Notes: generated by a model from the letters alone, not told the origin. Shown: positions 43,151 through 53,859, counted from the stretch's first letter. The stretch: DNA of 64,000 bases from PALSA-612 sp963846915 (GCA_963846915.1 CAWJXV010000009.1:1488001-1552000), one strand, 5' to 3'. Numbers and translations: made by a program.

Positions 43151-44386
43151 GTGAAAGCGCATCGGATTCTCCACATCGCCCGCTGGCGGACATCGCTGGC
43201 GCTCGTCATGGTCGCCGCGCTCGCCGTCACGGCCGGCGCGGCCTTCGGCTCGCGTCAGAGTGGGAAGGCAACGACGATCACGGCTCTGATCGGGAGCTCC
43301 GGCCCCGCGGAGACGTTCGCCGTCAACGCCGCCGCCAAGGCGTTTACCAAGCAGTCCGGTATCCAGCTGAACGTCGTCGTGGCCTCCGACCTCGGACAGC
43401 AGCTGGCCCAGGGCTTCGCCTCGGGCAACCCGCCGGACATCTTCTACCTCGGCAACGACCAGGTTGCGACGTACGCCAAGGCAGGCGACCTCGCGTCGCT
43501 CGACAACCTGAAGAACGTCAAGTCCTTCTATCCGAGCCTGCGCGCGGCCTACACGTACAACGGCCACCTGTACGCAGCGCCGAAGGACTTCTCGACGCTC
43601 GCGCTCGTGCTCAACACCGCATCCTGGAAGAAGGCCAGGCTGACGAGCAAGGACTACCCGAAGACCTGGAAGCAGCTGGCCGCGGTGGCGAAGAAGCTCA
43701 CGCGATCGGGCCAGGTCGGCCTCTGCACGAACCCTGAGTTCCACCGGCTCGGCGTCTTCATGCTCCAGGCCGGCGGCTGGCTCGTCTCGAAGGACGGGAA
43801 GACGGCCACCGTCAACAGCAAGGCCAACGTCGTCGCCTTCAACTTCGTGAAGTCGATGATCAACGCCGGCTCGATGAAGCTCACGAACCAGATCGGTGCC
43901 GGCTGGGGCGGCGAGGGGTTCGGGAAGCAGGAGTGCGCCATGACGATCGAGGGCAACTGGATCGCCGGCGCGATGACGCACGACTACCCGACCGTCTCCT
44001 ACAAGGTCGTCGAGCTCCCGGCCGGCCCGGCGGGGAAGGGGACACTCCAGTACGACGGCGGGTGGGGCCTCGCCGCCGCGTCGAAGAACAAGGTCGCCGC
44101 GATGGCGGCGATCTCGTACCTCACTCTGCCCAAGGTCCAGTTGGGGAACGCGAAGGCCTTCGGCGTGATGCCGTCGGTCAGGTCGGCCTCGACGAGGTGG
44201 AAGAAGCTCTACCCGCAGTTCGCGGCATTCCTCGCCGGTGCCGACTACTCGAAGAGCATCCCGACGGTTCCCGACATCGGGACCGTGCTCGGCGACTTCA
44301 ACCAGCAGCTGCAAGGGCTTCCGCAGTCCTCTGTCAAGCCGATCCTGGACAGGGTCAACGGCGAGCTGCAGTCGATCCTGAAGTAA
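43151..44386 (+). CDS. Sugar ABC transporter substrate-binding protein
   Basis: Extracellular solute-binding protein (family 1), 411 residues. The signal (ARWRTSLALVMVAALAVTAG) lacks a clear lipobox Cys directly after it, so cleavage by signal peptidase I is likely. The mature protein starts SGKATTITALIGSSG and has the ligand-protein features LAQGFASGNPPDIFYL, LYAAPKDFSTLALVLNTASW, ECAMTIEGNWIAGAM and GGWGLAAASKNK. GTG 43151 is preceded by AAGGAGG at 9 bases; an upstream GTG at 43070 would add 27 residues with no signal-like character. First gene of the operon; a 13-bp hairpin after it probably lowers expression of the permeases. Confidence 0.9.
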   Translation: MKAHRILHIARWRTSLALVMVAALAVTAGAAFGSRQSGKATTITALIGSSGPAETFAVNAAAKAFTKQSGIQLNVVVASDLGQQLAQGFASGNPPDIFYLGNDQVATYAKAGDLASLDNLKNVKSFYPSLRAAYTYNGHLYAAPKDFSTLALVLNTASWKKARLTSKDYPKTWKQLAAVAKKLTRSGQVGLCTNPEFHRLGVFMLQAGGWLVSKDGKTATVNSKANVVAFNFVKSMINAGSMKLTNQIGAGWGGEGFGKQECAMTIEGNWIAGAMTHDYPTVSYKVVELPAGPAGKGTLQYDGGWGLAAASKNKVAAMAAISYLTLPKVQLGNAKAFGVMPSVRSASTRWKKLYPQFAAFLAGADYSKSIPTVPDIGTVLGDFNQQLQGLPQSSVKPILDRVNGELQSILK

Positions 44387-44412
44387 GAAGGTCCCGACCG
44401 ACGAACCGCGAA

Positions 44413-44442
44413 GCCCGCCGGCGGCGATTGCCGCCGGCGGGC
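44413..44442 (+). terminator. Intercistronic hairpin after the binding protein
   Basis: Perfect 13-bp stem: GCCCGCCGGCGGC at 44413-44425 with its complement at 44430-44442 and loop GATT, 26 bases after the binding-protein stop and before the permease. It can act as a partial terminator or as an RNA-stabilising structure, giving excess binding protein over permease. Confidence 0.7.
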
Positions 44443-44482
44443 GGCGGCCCGACGTCCAATGGACCAGGAAGGGAGGCGAGAG

Positions 44483-45622
44483 GTGGCGACGCGCGTCGCG
44501 GGAGGCCGTTGGTGGCGTTGGCGAGAGCCCGGGATCCGCGGTCATCAGGCGGCGGCGGGCTGGCTGTTCCTCGCGCCGGTGGTCGTCATCCTCGGCGTGT
44601 TCCTCTTCGTGCCGATCGCCATGGCGGCCTGGGTGAGCGTCTCCGACTGGAACGGTAACGGCAGCCCGTTCGGTGCGAACGCGCACTTCGTCGGCCTTCA
44701 GAACTACCGCCATCTGCTGACGACGCCCGGGCTCGATCAGAGCAACTTCGGCACGTCGCTGCGCAACAACCTCTATTACGTCATCTTCGTCGTTCCGATC
44801 CAGACTGCGATTTCGCTCCTCCTGGCCGTCCTCGTCAACAGGCGCCTGAAGGGGGTCGGGTTCTTTCGGACGGCGTTCTACTTCCCGTCGGTCACGAGCT
44901 CGGTGGCGATCACGGTCCTCTTCCTCTTCCTCTTCTCGCCGACGGGTGTGATCAACAAGCTCCTGTCGTTCTTCGGCGCGACCGGGCCGGCGTGGCTGTA
45001 CGACCCGCGCGGCCTCTTTCACGTCATCCTCGACCAGCTCGGCGTCCAGCAGTCGAGCTCGCTCTCGAACCAGTTCTTCCTCGGCGTGAGCTACTGGGAC
45101 TGGCTGTCCGGCCCGAGCATCGCGATGTGCGTCTTCATCGTCATGGCCGTGTTCACGACGTCGGGGACGTTCATGCTCATCTTTCTCGCTGGCCTCCAGG
45201 GCATCGACGAGTCGGTCAACGAGGCGGCGGCACTCGACGGCGCGAGCGAGTGGCGCAAGTTGCGCCACATCACGGTGCCGATGATCCGCCCGACGCTGTT
45301 CACGGTCGTGACGCTCGGCCTCATCGGAACCTGGCAGATCTTCGACCAGATCTACGTCGGAACGCAAGGGAGCCCGTCGAACACGACCTTGACGCCGGCA
45401 TTCCTGTCCTTCAGCACCTCGTTCAACAGCAACAACTGGGGCGTGGGGGCGGCGATCGCCTTCATCCTCTTCGCGATCATCGTCTTCTTCACGCTCGTTG
45501 CGCGGCTCCTCACCCGCAACCCGGACCGCGTTCCTCGACGGCGCCGCTTCGGCCCGACGCAGGGCGTCGGCAACCCGGACGCGTCGCGCGTCGCCTCGGC
45601 CGCGCCCGGGAGCGCGCCGTGA
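44483..45622 (+). CDS. Sugar ABC transporter permease (MalF-type)
   Basis: About 379-residue membrane permease. Multiple hydrophobic helices are seen (AGWLFLAPVVVILGVFLFV, YYVIFVVPIQTAISLLLAVL, VAITVLFLFLFSP) and the EAA loop EAAALDGASEWRKLRHITVP, which contacts the ATPase. GTG 44483 follows GGGAGGCGAG; ATG 44459 is an alternative that would include an unlikely charged N-terminal extension. The next permease starts in its stop codon. Substrate class is inferred from the operon: the glucosidase downstream suggests an alpha-glucan oligosaccharide, maltose or trehalose. Confidence 0.9.
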   Translation: MATRVAGGRWWRWREPGIRGHQAAAGWLFLAPVVVILGVFLFVPIAMAAWVSVSDWNGNGSPFGANAHFVGLQNYRHLLTTPGLDQSNFGTSLRNNLYYVIFVVPIQTAISLLLAVLVNRRLKGVGFFRTAFYFPSVTSSVAITVLFLFLFSPTGVINKLLSFFGATGPAWLYDPRGLFHVILDQLGVQQSSSLSNQFFLGVSYWDWLSGPSIAMCVFIVMAVFTTSGTFMLIFLAGLQGIDESVNEAAALDGASEWRKLRHITVPMIRPTLFTVVTLGLIGTWQIFDQIYVGTQGSPSNTTLTPAFLSFSTSFNSNNWGVGAAIAFILFAIIVFFTLVARLLTRNPDRVPRRRRFGPTQGVGNPDASRVASAAPGSAP

Positions 45623-46485
45623 GCAGCTCCTACGCAACGAGCGACGCGAGGGCGGTGCGGGGGCGCAGTGTGGGACGCGTGATGACATACAGCTTCCTGT
45701 TGGCGGTCGCGGTCGTCTACATCTTTCCCTTCGTGATCGCGATCGCCACGTCGTTCAAGACGGAGCCGGACGCGACCGCCAACCCGCTCGCCCTCGTCCC
45801 GCACCCGCCGACGACGGCCGCATTCCACGATCTCCGCCAGGACCAGGACTTCTTCCTGTGGGTGAAGAACTCCGTGATCGTGACGCTCAGCGTCACGTTC
45901 CTCCGCGTGTTCCTCGACAGCCTTGCGGGCTATGCGCTCGCGCGTCTCCGATTCCGCGGGCGCGCTGCGGTCTTCACGACGGTCGTCCTCGTGATGGCGG
46001 TGCCGGGCGTCGTGCTTCTGATCCCGAAGTTCCTGATCATCCGGCAGTTCGGGATCTACGACACCTACTACGGAATGATCTTCCCGCTGCTCGTCGACGC
46101 GGCCGGCGTGTTCATCATGAAGAACTTCTTCGAGTCGATCCCCATCAGCGTCGAGGAGTCGGCGCGGATCGACGGGGCGAGCCTCTTCCGCATCTACTGG
46201 TCGATCGTGTTGCCGATGGCGCGTCCCGCCCTCGTCACGCTCTTCATCCTGTCGTTCCAGGGATCGTGGAACGAGCTCACGCAATTCATCATCTCGACGC
46301 AGAGCGCGAGCCTCACCACGCTGACGAAGGGAGTCGCGCAGCTCGCCTCCGGGCAGCTCGGCTCCGGAAACCGCTACCCCCTGAAGCTTGCCGCTTCGAT
46401 GTTGATGACGATCCCCGTCGCGATCCTCTTCTTCGTCTTCCAGCGGCAAGTCATGAACGCGTCTTCGGGCGCGGTGAAGGAATAG
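45619..46485 (+). CDS. Sugar ABC transporter permease (MalG-type)
   Basis: About 288-residue permease. The N-terminal membrane helix (TYSFLLAVAVVYIFPFVIAI) is followed by SFKTEPDAT, a periplasmic loop common in MalG-type proteins, and then four further helices, with the EAA motif EESARIDGASLFRIYWSIVL (Pro/Gly variant). The GTG at 45619 overlaps the upstream stop, and the gene ends 10 bases before the ATPase. No frame damage. Pairs with the MalF-type protein to form the translocation channel. Confidence 0.9.
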   Translation: MSSSYATSDARAVRGRSVGRVMTYSFLLAVAVVYIFPFVIAIATSFKTEPDATANPLALVPHPPTTAAFHDLRQDQDFFLWVKNSVIVTLSVTFLRVFLDSLAGYALARLRFRGRAAVFTTVVLVMAVPGVVLLIPKFLIIRQFGIYDTYYGMIFPLLVDAAGVFIMKNFFESIPISVEESARIDGASLFRIYWSIVLPMARPALVTLFILSFQGSWNELTQFIISTQSASLTTLTKGVAQLASGQLGSGNRYPLKLAASMLMTIPVAILFFVFQRQVMNASSGAVKE

Positions 46486-46495
46486 GGAGCTCGCC

Positions 46496-47693
<1,198 letters not shown>

Positions 47694-47701
<8 letters not shown>

Positions 47702-49775
47702 GGCGACGCTGCGATCCGAGCACCTGCGGCTCACGCTGCTCGATGGCTCGACCTTCGTCGTCTGCGACGAGCGTGGGGATGTAGACGGCGTGTCCGCAGC
47801 ATCCGGCTTCTTCGCAGCGGATACGCGCTTCCTGTCGCGCTCGGTGCTGACGATCGACGGCGAGCGCGGTGAGCCGGTCGGTTTCGAGCAGAGCGCGCCG
47901 CATCTAGCGGTCTTCGAGCTGGAGTGGGACGACGGGTTGGCGGTGCGGCGCGAGCTCTTCGTCGGTCGCGGCCTCGAAGAGGCGGCAACTGTCTGGAACC
48001 GGTCCGACCGTGAGGTGGAGGCGGTGCTCGAGCTCGAGCTCGCATCCGACTTCGCCGACATCTTCGCGGTCAAGCGCGTCGAGGACCTCGGCGCGCCGGG
48101 CACGTCGGAGGTGGCGGCGTCGCGACCCGAGCACTGGACAGAGGCCCGCACCGTCGAGTTCGCGGACCAGGGCTTCCCGGCGCGGACGCTCGTACATCTG
48201 TCGCCCGCGCCCGACGAGGCGGACGGCGGCGCGGCACGCTACCGGTTGCGACTCGCGCCCGGCGAGCGCTGGCAGCTCGGCGTCGCCGTGCAGTGGCTCC
48301 TGGACGGGACACAGGAGCTGGACGCTGACGCGTTCGAGGCCGGGCTGCGCGCCGATCGGCGCGAGCGGGACGCGTCGCTCGCCGCCTGGTGGGGCTCGGT
48401 GCCGCGGCTGCACGCCCCCGCAGAACCGAAGCTCGAGCGGACCTGGGCGCAGTCGCTCACCGATCTGGCGGCGCTCCGGCTGCGATGGGCGCGGAGCGGC
48501 ATGGTGCCGGCGGCGGGGCTGCCCTGGTTCATGACGCTGTTCGGCCGTGACGCGTTGATCACCGCCTTCCAGGAGCTGCTGCTCGGTTCAGAGGCGGCCA
48601 CCGGCACGTTGCGCGCGCTCGCCGAGGCGCAGGCGGAGACGGATGATCCGGAGCGCGACGCCGAGCCCGGGAAGATCGTGCACGAGTTGCGGCGCGGCAA
48701 GACCGCCCGGATCTGGACCGACCGCTATTACGGCACGGTCGACGCGACGCCGCTGTTCCTCGTCCTCCTCTCCGAGCAGTGGCGCTGGAGCGGCGACGAC
48801 GGGATCGTGCTCGAGCTGGAGCACGCGGCGCGTCGCGCGCTCGACTGGATCGACTCCTTCGGCGACCGCGACGGCGACGGCTTCGTCGAGTACCTGCGCC
48901 GCGCGAGCCACGGCATCGACAACCAGAACTGGAAGGACTCCTACAACTCGATGGTCTTCCACGACGGCTCGCTCGCACGCGCGCCGATCGCACCCGTCGA
49001 GGTGCAGGGCTACGTCTACGACGCAAAGCTGCGCATCGCAGAGCTCGCCCGGTGCGTGTGGCGTGACGAGGCGACGGCGGTGCGTCTCGAAGCCGAAGCG
49101 GCGACACTACGCGAGAGGTTCGACGCGACGTTCTGGCTTCCGGAACGCGGCTGGTATGCGCTCGGCCTCGACGCCGAAAAGCGGCCGGTCGATGCGCTCG
49201 CGTCCAACATGGGCCATCTGCTGTGGAGCGGCATCGTTCCTGCCGACCGCATTGCGGAGGTTGCCGCGAAGCTCGTCTCGGGACCGCTCTGGTCCGGCTG
49301 GGGGGTCCGCACGCTCGCCGCCGACGAGCCCGCGTTCGACCCGCTCGAGTACCACAACGGCACGGTCTGGCCCCACGACAACTCGCTCATTGCGCTCGGT
49401 CTCGCGCAGGCCGGTCGACGTGAGGAGGCGGAGCGCGTCGTGCGCGCCCTCCTCGACTGCGCGCCCTTCTTCGAGTACCGGCTGCCGGAGCTCTTCGCCG
49501 GCGGCGAGCGGCGACGGGACGAGGCGCCGGGGGTCGTGCCCACCTCTGCGCGGCCGCAGGCGTGGTCGGCCGGAACCCCTCTGCTCCTGCTCCGCGCGCA
49601 GCTCGGGCTCGAGCCGGACCCGGATGCGCGCGCGCTGCGGGTGACCGCGGACACACTCCCGGCCTGGCTCGAGGGCTTCACGCTCGAATGCGTCCCCGCC
49701 TTCGGGCGGCGCTGGCGCGTGCGCGTGGAGAACGGCACCGCCTCCGTCGAGTCGTCGCCGGCAGCCGACCGTTGA
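47694..49775 (+). CDS. Glycogen-debranching-type glucosidase (amylo-alpha-1,6-glucosidase family)
   Basis: 693-residue glycoside hydrolase. An N-terminal glycogen debranching N-domain (LTLLDGSTFVVCDERG, FFAADTRFLSRSVL) is followed by an (alpha/alpha)6 barrel: GLPWFMTLFGRDALITAFQE, GRDALI being a family hallmark, IDNQNWKDSYNSM with acidic residues, YVYDAKLRIAELAR and EYHNGTVWPHDNSLIALGLA. Members act on alpha-1,6 or alpha-1,4 glucans or sucrose-like sugars. GTG 47694 overlaps the ATPase stop. The operon context (sugar transporter) supports hydrolysis of imported oligosaccharides inside the cell; no signal peptide is seen. Confidence 0.82.
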
Positions 49776-50014
49776 GTCCGAACGGATTGTCCAGGCCGGG
49801 TCATCGGCCGGTGGCTGATCGCTCTTGGTCTCGCTAAAGCGTCGGATCAGGCCCAGAGACTGAAGCTCGCAAGCCCGGCCTGGTGCTGATGCGAGGCTAT
49901 GCCTCCGCAAGAATCGGACTTGCGCGAGCCGGCGCCGCACAACCGCCTCGAGCCGGTGCGCACCGGTCGCCCGAACCTGTCAGGGTTGGTCTCCAACGAA
50001 CAGAGGGAGCAACC

Positions 50015-50278
50015 ATGGCCGTACTCATTCGGCACCGTACCCCGGGAATGACCCCGTCGCAGTACGACGAGATCGCACCCCCGCTCGTCGAGAAGCTGAA
50101 GACCCAGCCGGGCTTCAGGTACCACGTCGCCTTCGTGGACAAGGATGGCACGTTCACCGTCTCCGAGATTTGGGACAGCCAGGAGCAGCACGACCGCTGG
50201 TTCGACGAGAACGTGGCGCCCAACGTCCCGGGTGTCGAGCAAGAGATCATCCAGGTCCACGCCGTTCATACGCCCTGA
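50015..50278 (+). CDS. Small antibiotic-biosynthesis-monooxygenase-like protein
   Basis: 87-residue protein with the dimeric alpha+beta barrel (ABM) pattern: AVLIRHRTPGMTPSQYDEIA, then a GFRYHVAFVDKDGTFTVSEI strand-turn-strand and a helix EQHDRWFDENVAPNVPG. It resembles small enzymes or heme-binding proteins of that fold. ATG 50015 follows AGAGGGAGC. The gene stands alone; its 3' side is a 16-bp bidirectional terminator. Substrate is not identified. A similar fold is found in the convergent gene at 51005-51292. Confidence 0.65.
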   Translation: MAVLIRHRTPGMTPSQYDEIAPPLVEKLKTQPGFRYHVAFVDKDGTFTVSEIWDSQEQHDRWFDENVAPNVPGVEQEIIQVHAVHTP

Positions 50279-50324
50279 GCCTTCGAGAGGCTGTGGCCAG
50301 TTAGCAATCCGCGAACGCCGTGCT

Positions 50325-50359
50325 GGCGGCGGGCGGTTCGTCGCGAACCGCCCGCCGCC
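50325..50359. terminator. Strong bidirectional terminator
   Basis: A 16-bp perfect stem (50325-50340 with 50344-50359, loop TCG) lies between the convergent monooxygenase-like gene and cupin gene, 46 and 3 bases from their stops. Short loop and long GC-rich stem make it one of the strongest hairpins in the window. Confidence 0.85.
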
Positions 50360-50362
50360 CGG

Positions 50363-50869
50363 CTAGGACAGGTCGCTGAGCGAGGGCGGCGGCCCGAGGA
50401 TCTCGGCGCCGTAGCCGGCGAACAGGCGTGCCATCTCGGGCATCGGCGGCATGACCGTGTCGGTTGGGGGATCGGCGCTCGTGACGGGGACGCCGAGGGA
50501 GACGAAGAGCTGCTCGGAGCCCGACGGGCTGATCGTCACGAGCATCCGTGCACGCTCGGACCGGACGACGTAGGCGTGGGGGATGTCGCGCGGGCCGAAG
50601 CAGTAGTCGCCTGCCCCGAGGTCGATCCGCTCGTCGCCGACGAACATGGTCACCTCGCCGTCGAGGACGTAGAACGTCTCGTCCTCGTTGTGATGGACGT
50701 GGAGGGGCGGCCCACTGCCGCGCGGGTCGTCGACCTCGAACTGCGAGAACGCCTTGCCGGTCTCGTCAGGACCCGCCTTGACGGTGATTCGGCCGGTCTT
50801 CCACCAGACGTCGGCGAGGCCCTCCCCGGATGCGAGACGATAGGACTTGGGGGCGGTTTCCGTGGACAT
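50363..50869 (-). CDS. Cupin domain protein
   Basis: 168-residue protein with the cupin_2 fold. The metal-binding motif is seen as GPPLHVHHNEDETFYVLDGE (His, His, Glu), with a second cupin motif PRDIPHAYVV. Cupins of this type include dioxygenases and sugar isomerases; the substrate is not evident. The terminal residues (PPMPEMARLFAGYGAEILGP) are Pro/Gly-rich. ATG 50869 begins MSTETAPKSYRLA. The gene is intact, minus strand, and separated by 135 bases from the next minus-strand gene. Confidence 0.8.
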   Translation of the reverse strand: MSTETAPKSYRLASGEGLADVWWKTGRITVKAGPDETGKAFSQFEVDDPRGSGPPLHVHHNEDETFYVLDGEVTMFVGDERIDLGAGDYCFGPRDIPHAYVVRSERARMLVTISPSGSEQLFVSLGVPVTSADPPTDTVMPPMPEMARLFAGYGAEILGPPPSLSDLS

Positions 50870-51004
50870 GGCGCTTCCTTTCGGTCGGGAATCAGGTTCT
50901 TCGCGTCGTCGATTGCGGTGCTTCGGCACTGGCACAAAGCGTGCACCCGCGAGCAGCTTGCAGGAGGCTCAATGGTCCGCCTGCGGGCTCGAGTCGGTGC
51001 GCTT

Positions 51005-51292
51005 CTAGCCCGATGTGGTGACGAGGACTTCGCCTTCGGTGATCTGTGGGCTGGAGGAGGGGATGTCGGCCGCGTGCTCGCGGAGCCAGTCGGCGGCGAT
51101 CTCGTTGGAGCGATCGACCCCGGCTTGATCCTGCGCGACCGTGACGGAGACGGTGTCGCTGCCGTCGTGGATCAGGTAGTAGGAGACGAAGCCGGGAGCC
51201 TCGGAGATGATCGACTTGATCTCGTCTCCGCGGGCGGCGAGACGCTCCGCCAGTTCCGGGTTGCCTTCATAGCGGCGCACACTTGCCCACAT
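51005..51292 (-). CDS. Small ABM-like protein of unknown function
   Basis: 95-residue protein beginning MWASVRRYEGNPELAERLAA, with a helix followed by a SEAPGFVSYYLIHDGSDTVS strand pattern and the HAADIPSSSPQITEGEVLV ending. It is a dimeric alpha+beta barrel-like protein. These small proteins often bind heme or act as monooxygenases; the active site cannot be identified here. ATG 51292 has CGGAGGTTCACC-like sequence upstream. Intact and divergent from the HAD-like gene further right. Confidence 0.65.
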   Translation of the reverse strand: MWASVRRYEGNPELAERLAARGDEIKSIISEAPGFVSYYLIHDGSDTVSVTVAQDQAGVDRSNEIAADWLREHAADIPSSSPQITEGEVLVTTSG

Positions 51293-51393
51293 GGTGAACC
51301 TCCGAGTTGGGGTGTCTACCGTACTTCCTCACCACCGAGACCATGCGGAGGACGTCGGCCGGGGCGCTCTGCCCTGGATCCCACGAGCCTGGG

Positions 51394-51588
51394 CTACTCG
51401 TCGGCGAGCTCTTCGGCCGACGAGTCGTGGAGTGATCTGCCTGCCATCTCGTCGACGAGCATTCCCTCCATGTCGCCCTTCGAGATCTCCCGTTCTTCGT
51501 GGCTCTCGAGCTGAAGCTCCGACGCGCGCTCGAGTGCCTTCTCGTCCTCGTGCTTCTGAAACCGGTGCCACCGGGCGCGGAGTCCCAT
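51394..51588 (-). CDS. Small charged hypothetical protein
   Basis: 64-residue protein starting MGLRARWHRFQKHEDEKALE. Nearly every third residue is charged and the whole is predicted helical (ERASELQLESHEEREIS; SKGDMEGMLVDEMAGRSLHD), so it may form a helical bundle or bind another protein. ATG 51588 lies 36 bases from the divergent HAD gene start, giving little room for two promoters. No family recognised. The gene could be a stress or regulatory protein, but that is inference. Confidence 0.45.
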   Translation of the reverse strand: MGLRARWHRFQKHEDEKALERASELQLESHEEREISKGDMEGMLVDEMAGRSLHDSSAEELADE

Positions 51589-51624
51589 GCCGCTCCGAAG
51601 TGTAGGGAGCCGTACGCTTGTCCC

Positions 51625-52314
51625 ATGGCGGTCGAGGCGCTCCTCTTCGACTTCGACGGGCTGATCGTCGACACCGAGTCGCCGTCGCTCGCCGCCTGGC
51701 GGTGGGTGTACGAGGAGCACGGGCAGGAGCTCACGCTCGAACGCTGGTCGGCCGCGATCGGGACGATCGACGGGTTCGACCCCGTCGCCCACCTCCAGGA
51801 GCTCAGCGGCGAGCCGGTCCGGGAGGACGTGCTCGACCGCCGGCTCGACCACGAGCTCACGCTGACCGAAGCGGAGCTCCTCAGGCCGGGGATCGCCGAG
51901 TATCTCGCCGACGCCGAGCTGCTCGGCCTGCGGAAGGCGATCGTGTCGAGCGCGTCGCGCGAGTGGATCGACCGGCACCTCGGGCGGCTCGAACGGCTCC
52001 ACGGCTGGGATGCGATCGTCACGGCCGACCACGACCCGGTGCGCGCGAAGCCCCGGCCGACGCTCTATCTGGAAGCACTCGGCCTGCTCGAGATCGAGGC
52101 CGCGGAGGCGATCGCCTTCGAGGACTCGCCGAACGGCATCGCGGCTGCGCGCGCGGCCGGGATCGTCTGCGTCGGTGTCCCGAACCCGGTCACCGCAGGG
52201 CTCGGGCTCGACGCCGCCGACGTCGTGGTCGACTCGCTCGCGAGCATGCCGCTGGCGGTGTTGCTCGCCCGGATCGAGGGCACAGCTCCGACCCGGCGTG
52301 AACCCCGGGACTGA
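51625..52314 (+). CDS. HAD-superfamily hydrolase, beta-phosphoglucomutase-like
   Basis: 229-residue HAD subfamily IA hydrolase. Motif I FDFDGLIVDTE (catalytic Asp and second Asp), motif II IVSSASREWI, motif III Lys in KPRPTLYLEALG, and motif IV FEDSPNGIAAARAAG are all present. The helical cap domain lies between residues about 18 and 80. Family members hydrolyse sugar phosphates or act as beta-phosphoglucomutase; the glucose-related genes nearby make a sugar phosphate plausible. ATG 51625 gives MAVEALLFDFDG. Intact. Confidence 0.85.
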   Translation: MAVEALLFDFDGLIVDTESPSLAAWRWVYEEHGQELTLERWSAAIGTIDGFDPVAHLQELSGEPVREDVLDRRLDHELTLTEAELLRPGIAEYLADAELLGLRKAIVSSASREWIDRHLGRLERLHGWDAIVTADHDPVRAKPRPTLYLEALGLLEIEAAEAIAFEDSPNGIAAARAAGIVCVGVPNPVTAGLGLDAADVVVDSLASMPLAVLLARIEGTAPTRREPRD

Positions 52315-52375
52315 ACGCACGCGACGACCGCCACGAACGCTCAAGATCCGGCTCGGCGCGGACGATATTCAGCGC

Positions 52376-52513
52376 ATGTCGAACGACTCGGATCGCCAGC
52401 CGCTCGGTCGTCGCGACCGGCTGAGCACGCGACGGCCACTCCACATCGCCGCGGCGATCTCCCTCCTCGCCTACGCGGGCGCCGCGGCTGCGGTGCTCTG
52501 GCACTCGCGCTAG
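52376..52513 (+). CDS. Small single-membrane-helix protein
   Basis: 45 residues: a basic polar N-terminus (MSNDSDRQPLGRRDRLSTRR) followed by one membrane helix (PLHIAAAISLLAYAGAAAAV) and a short tail WHSR. Such small proteins often stabilise or regulate membrane complexes, but I cannot identify a partner. ATG 52376 has no strong ribosome site. It lies between the HAD gene and gdhA, with 24 bases to the latter. Confidence 0.4.
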   Translation: MSNDSDRQPLGRRDRLSTRRPLHIAAAISLLAYAGAAAAVLWHSR

Positions 52514-52537
52514 ACAGCCGGGTACGCTCCTCCCCGT

Positions 52538-53827
52538 ATGGCGAAGGCTGCGGATATCGCGGTCGAGACGGCGCCGCTCGAGTGGGACGCGTCGCTCTGG
52601 CGAACCGCGCTCGCGCAGTTCGAGCAGGCCCTCCCGCACGCGGCGATCGAGGCTGGCATCGCCGAGCGGCTCCGTGTTCCCGAGCACTCGGTCATCGTCG
52701 CCGTCCCGATCCATCTCGACTCGGGCGAGGTCAAGGTCTTCCCGGCGTACCGGGTGCAGCATTCGCGGGTACTCGGCCCCACGAAAGGCGGCGTCCGCTA
52801 CGACCCACACGTCTCGCTCGCCGAGTGCGCAGCCCTGGCTATGTGGATGACGTGGAAATGCGCGCTCCTGCGGCTCCCGTACGGTGGCGCGAAGGGCGGC
52901 ATCCGCTGCAATCCGCGCGAGCTCTCCCTCGGTGAGATCGAACGGATGACGCGCCGGTACACGGGCGAGCTGCGGGGCGTGATCGGGCCGCAGGAGGACA
53001 TTCCCGCGCCGGACATGGCCACCGACGAGCAGACGATGGCATGGATGATGGACACGTACTCGATGCAGGTCGGGCACGCGACGCCCGAGATCGTGACGGG
53101 GAAGCCGATCTCCGTCGGCGGCTCGGTCTTCCGGCACGAGGCGACCGGCGTCGGCGTAGTGATGGTGATCGAGCGCGCGTGCCAGCGGCTCGGGATCGAG
53201 CTCGCGGGGCAGCGCTGCATCGTCCAGGGGTTCGGAAAGGTCGGCGGGGTCGCGGCTTCCGAGCTCGTCGAGCGCGGCGCGATCGTCACGGGCGTCGCGG
53301 ACTACGGCGGCGGCGTGTTCAGCGAGAACGGGCTCGACCTCGCTGCGCTCGCCGGGTGGGCGGCCGAGCACGGATCCGTGGGCGAGTTTCCCGATGTCGA
53401 CCACGTCACGAACGCAGCGCTGCTCGAGCTTCCCTGCGACGTGCTCGTCCTCGCCGCGCTCGAGGCCCAGGTGACGGAGGCGAACGCGGGACGCCTGCAG
53501 GCAAAGATCGTCGCCGAGGGGGCGAACGGCCCGACGACCATCGAGGCGGACGCCATCCTCGGTGAGCGCGGCATCCTCGTGCTGCCGGACATCCTCACGA
53601 ACGCCGGGGGTGTCACCGTCTCCTACTTCGAGTGGGTGCAGGACCTCGGACGGCTGTTCTGGGGTCGCGAGGAGATCCGGGGGCGTCTCGCGGACAAGAT
53701 GTCGGACGCTTTCGACCGCGTCTGGGACCTCTCCGAGCAGAAGGGACTGACCCTTCGGAGCGCCGCGCTCGTCGTCGGCATCCGCGAGGTCGCGGCCGCG
53801 CTCGACGCCCGCGGGCTCTTTCCCTAG
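52538..53827 (+). CDS. gdhA: Glutamate dehydrogenase
   Basis: 429-residue hexameric-type glutamate dehydrogenase, converting glutamate to 2-oxoglutarate and ammonia or the reverse with NAD(P). Substrate-site motifs KGGVRYDP and LPYGGAKGGIRCNP carry the catalytic Lys residues; IGPQEDIPAPDMATDEQTM is the family loop; the Rossmann motif VQGFGKVGGVAASELVERGA follows near residue 230; and TNAGGVTVSYFEWVQDLG closes the C-terminal region. ATG 52538 gives MAKAADIAVETAP. The enzyme links carbon catabolism to nitrogen; it is intact and not clearly part of an operon. Confidence 0.93.
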   Translation: MAKAADIAVETAPLEWDASLWRTALAQFEQALPHAAIEAGIAERLRVPEHSVIVAVPIHLDSGEVKVFPAYRVQHSRVLGPTKGGVRYDPHVSLAECAALAMWMTWKCALLRLPYGGAKGGIRCNPRELSLGEIERMTRRYTGELRGVIGPQEDIPAPDMATDEQTMAWMMDTYSMQVGHATPEIVTGKPISVGGSVFRHEATGVGVVMVIERACQRLGIELAGQRCIVQGFGKVGGVAASELVERGAIVTGVADYGGGVFSENGLDLAALAGWAAEHGSVGEFPDVDHVTNAALLELPCDVLVLAALEAQVTEANAGRLQAKIVAEGANGPTTIEADAILGERGILVLPDILTNAGGVTVSYFEWVQDLGRLFWGREEIRGRLADKMSDAFDRVWDLSEQKGLTLRSAALVVGIREVAAALDARGLFP

Positions 53828-53859
53828 TATCGGCGCCGTTTTTCGACTAGCGTCCACCC

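Noticed and set aside
42965..45688. 900-codon minus-strand frame opposite the binding protein and permease
   Set aside because: Sequence is Arg/Asp/Glu-biased antisense of well-supported transporter genes.
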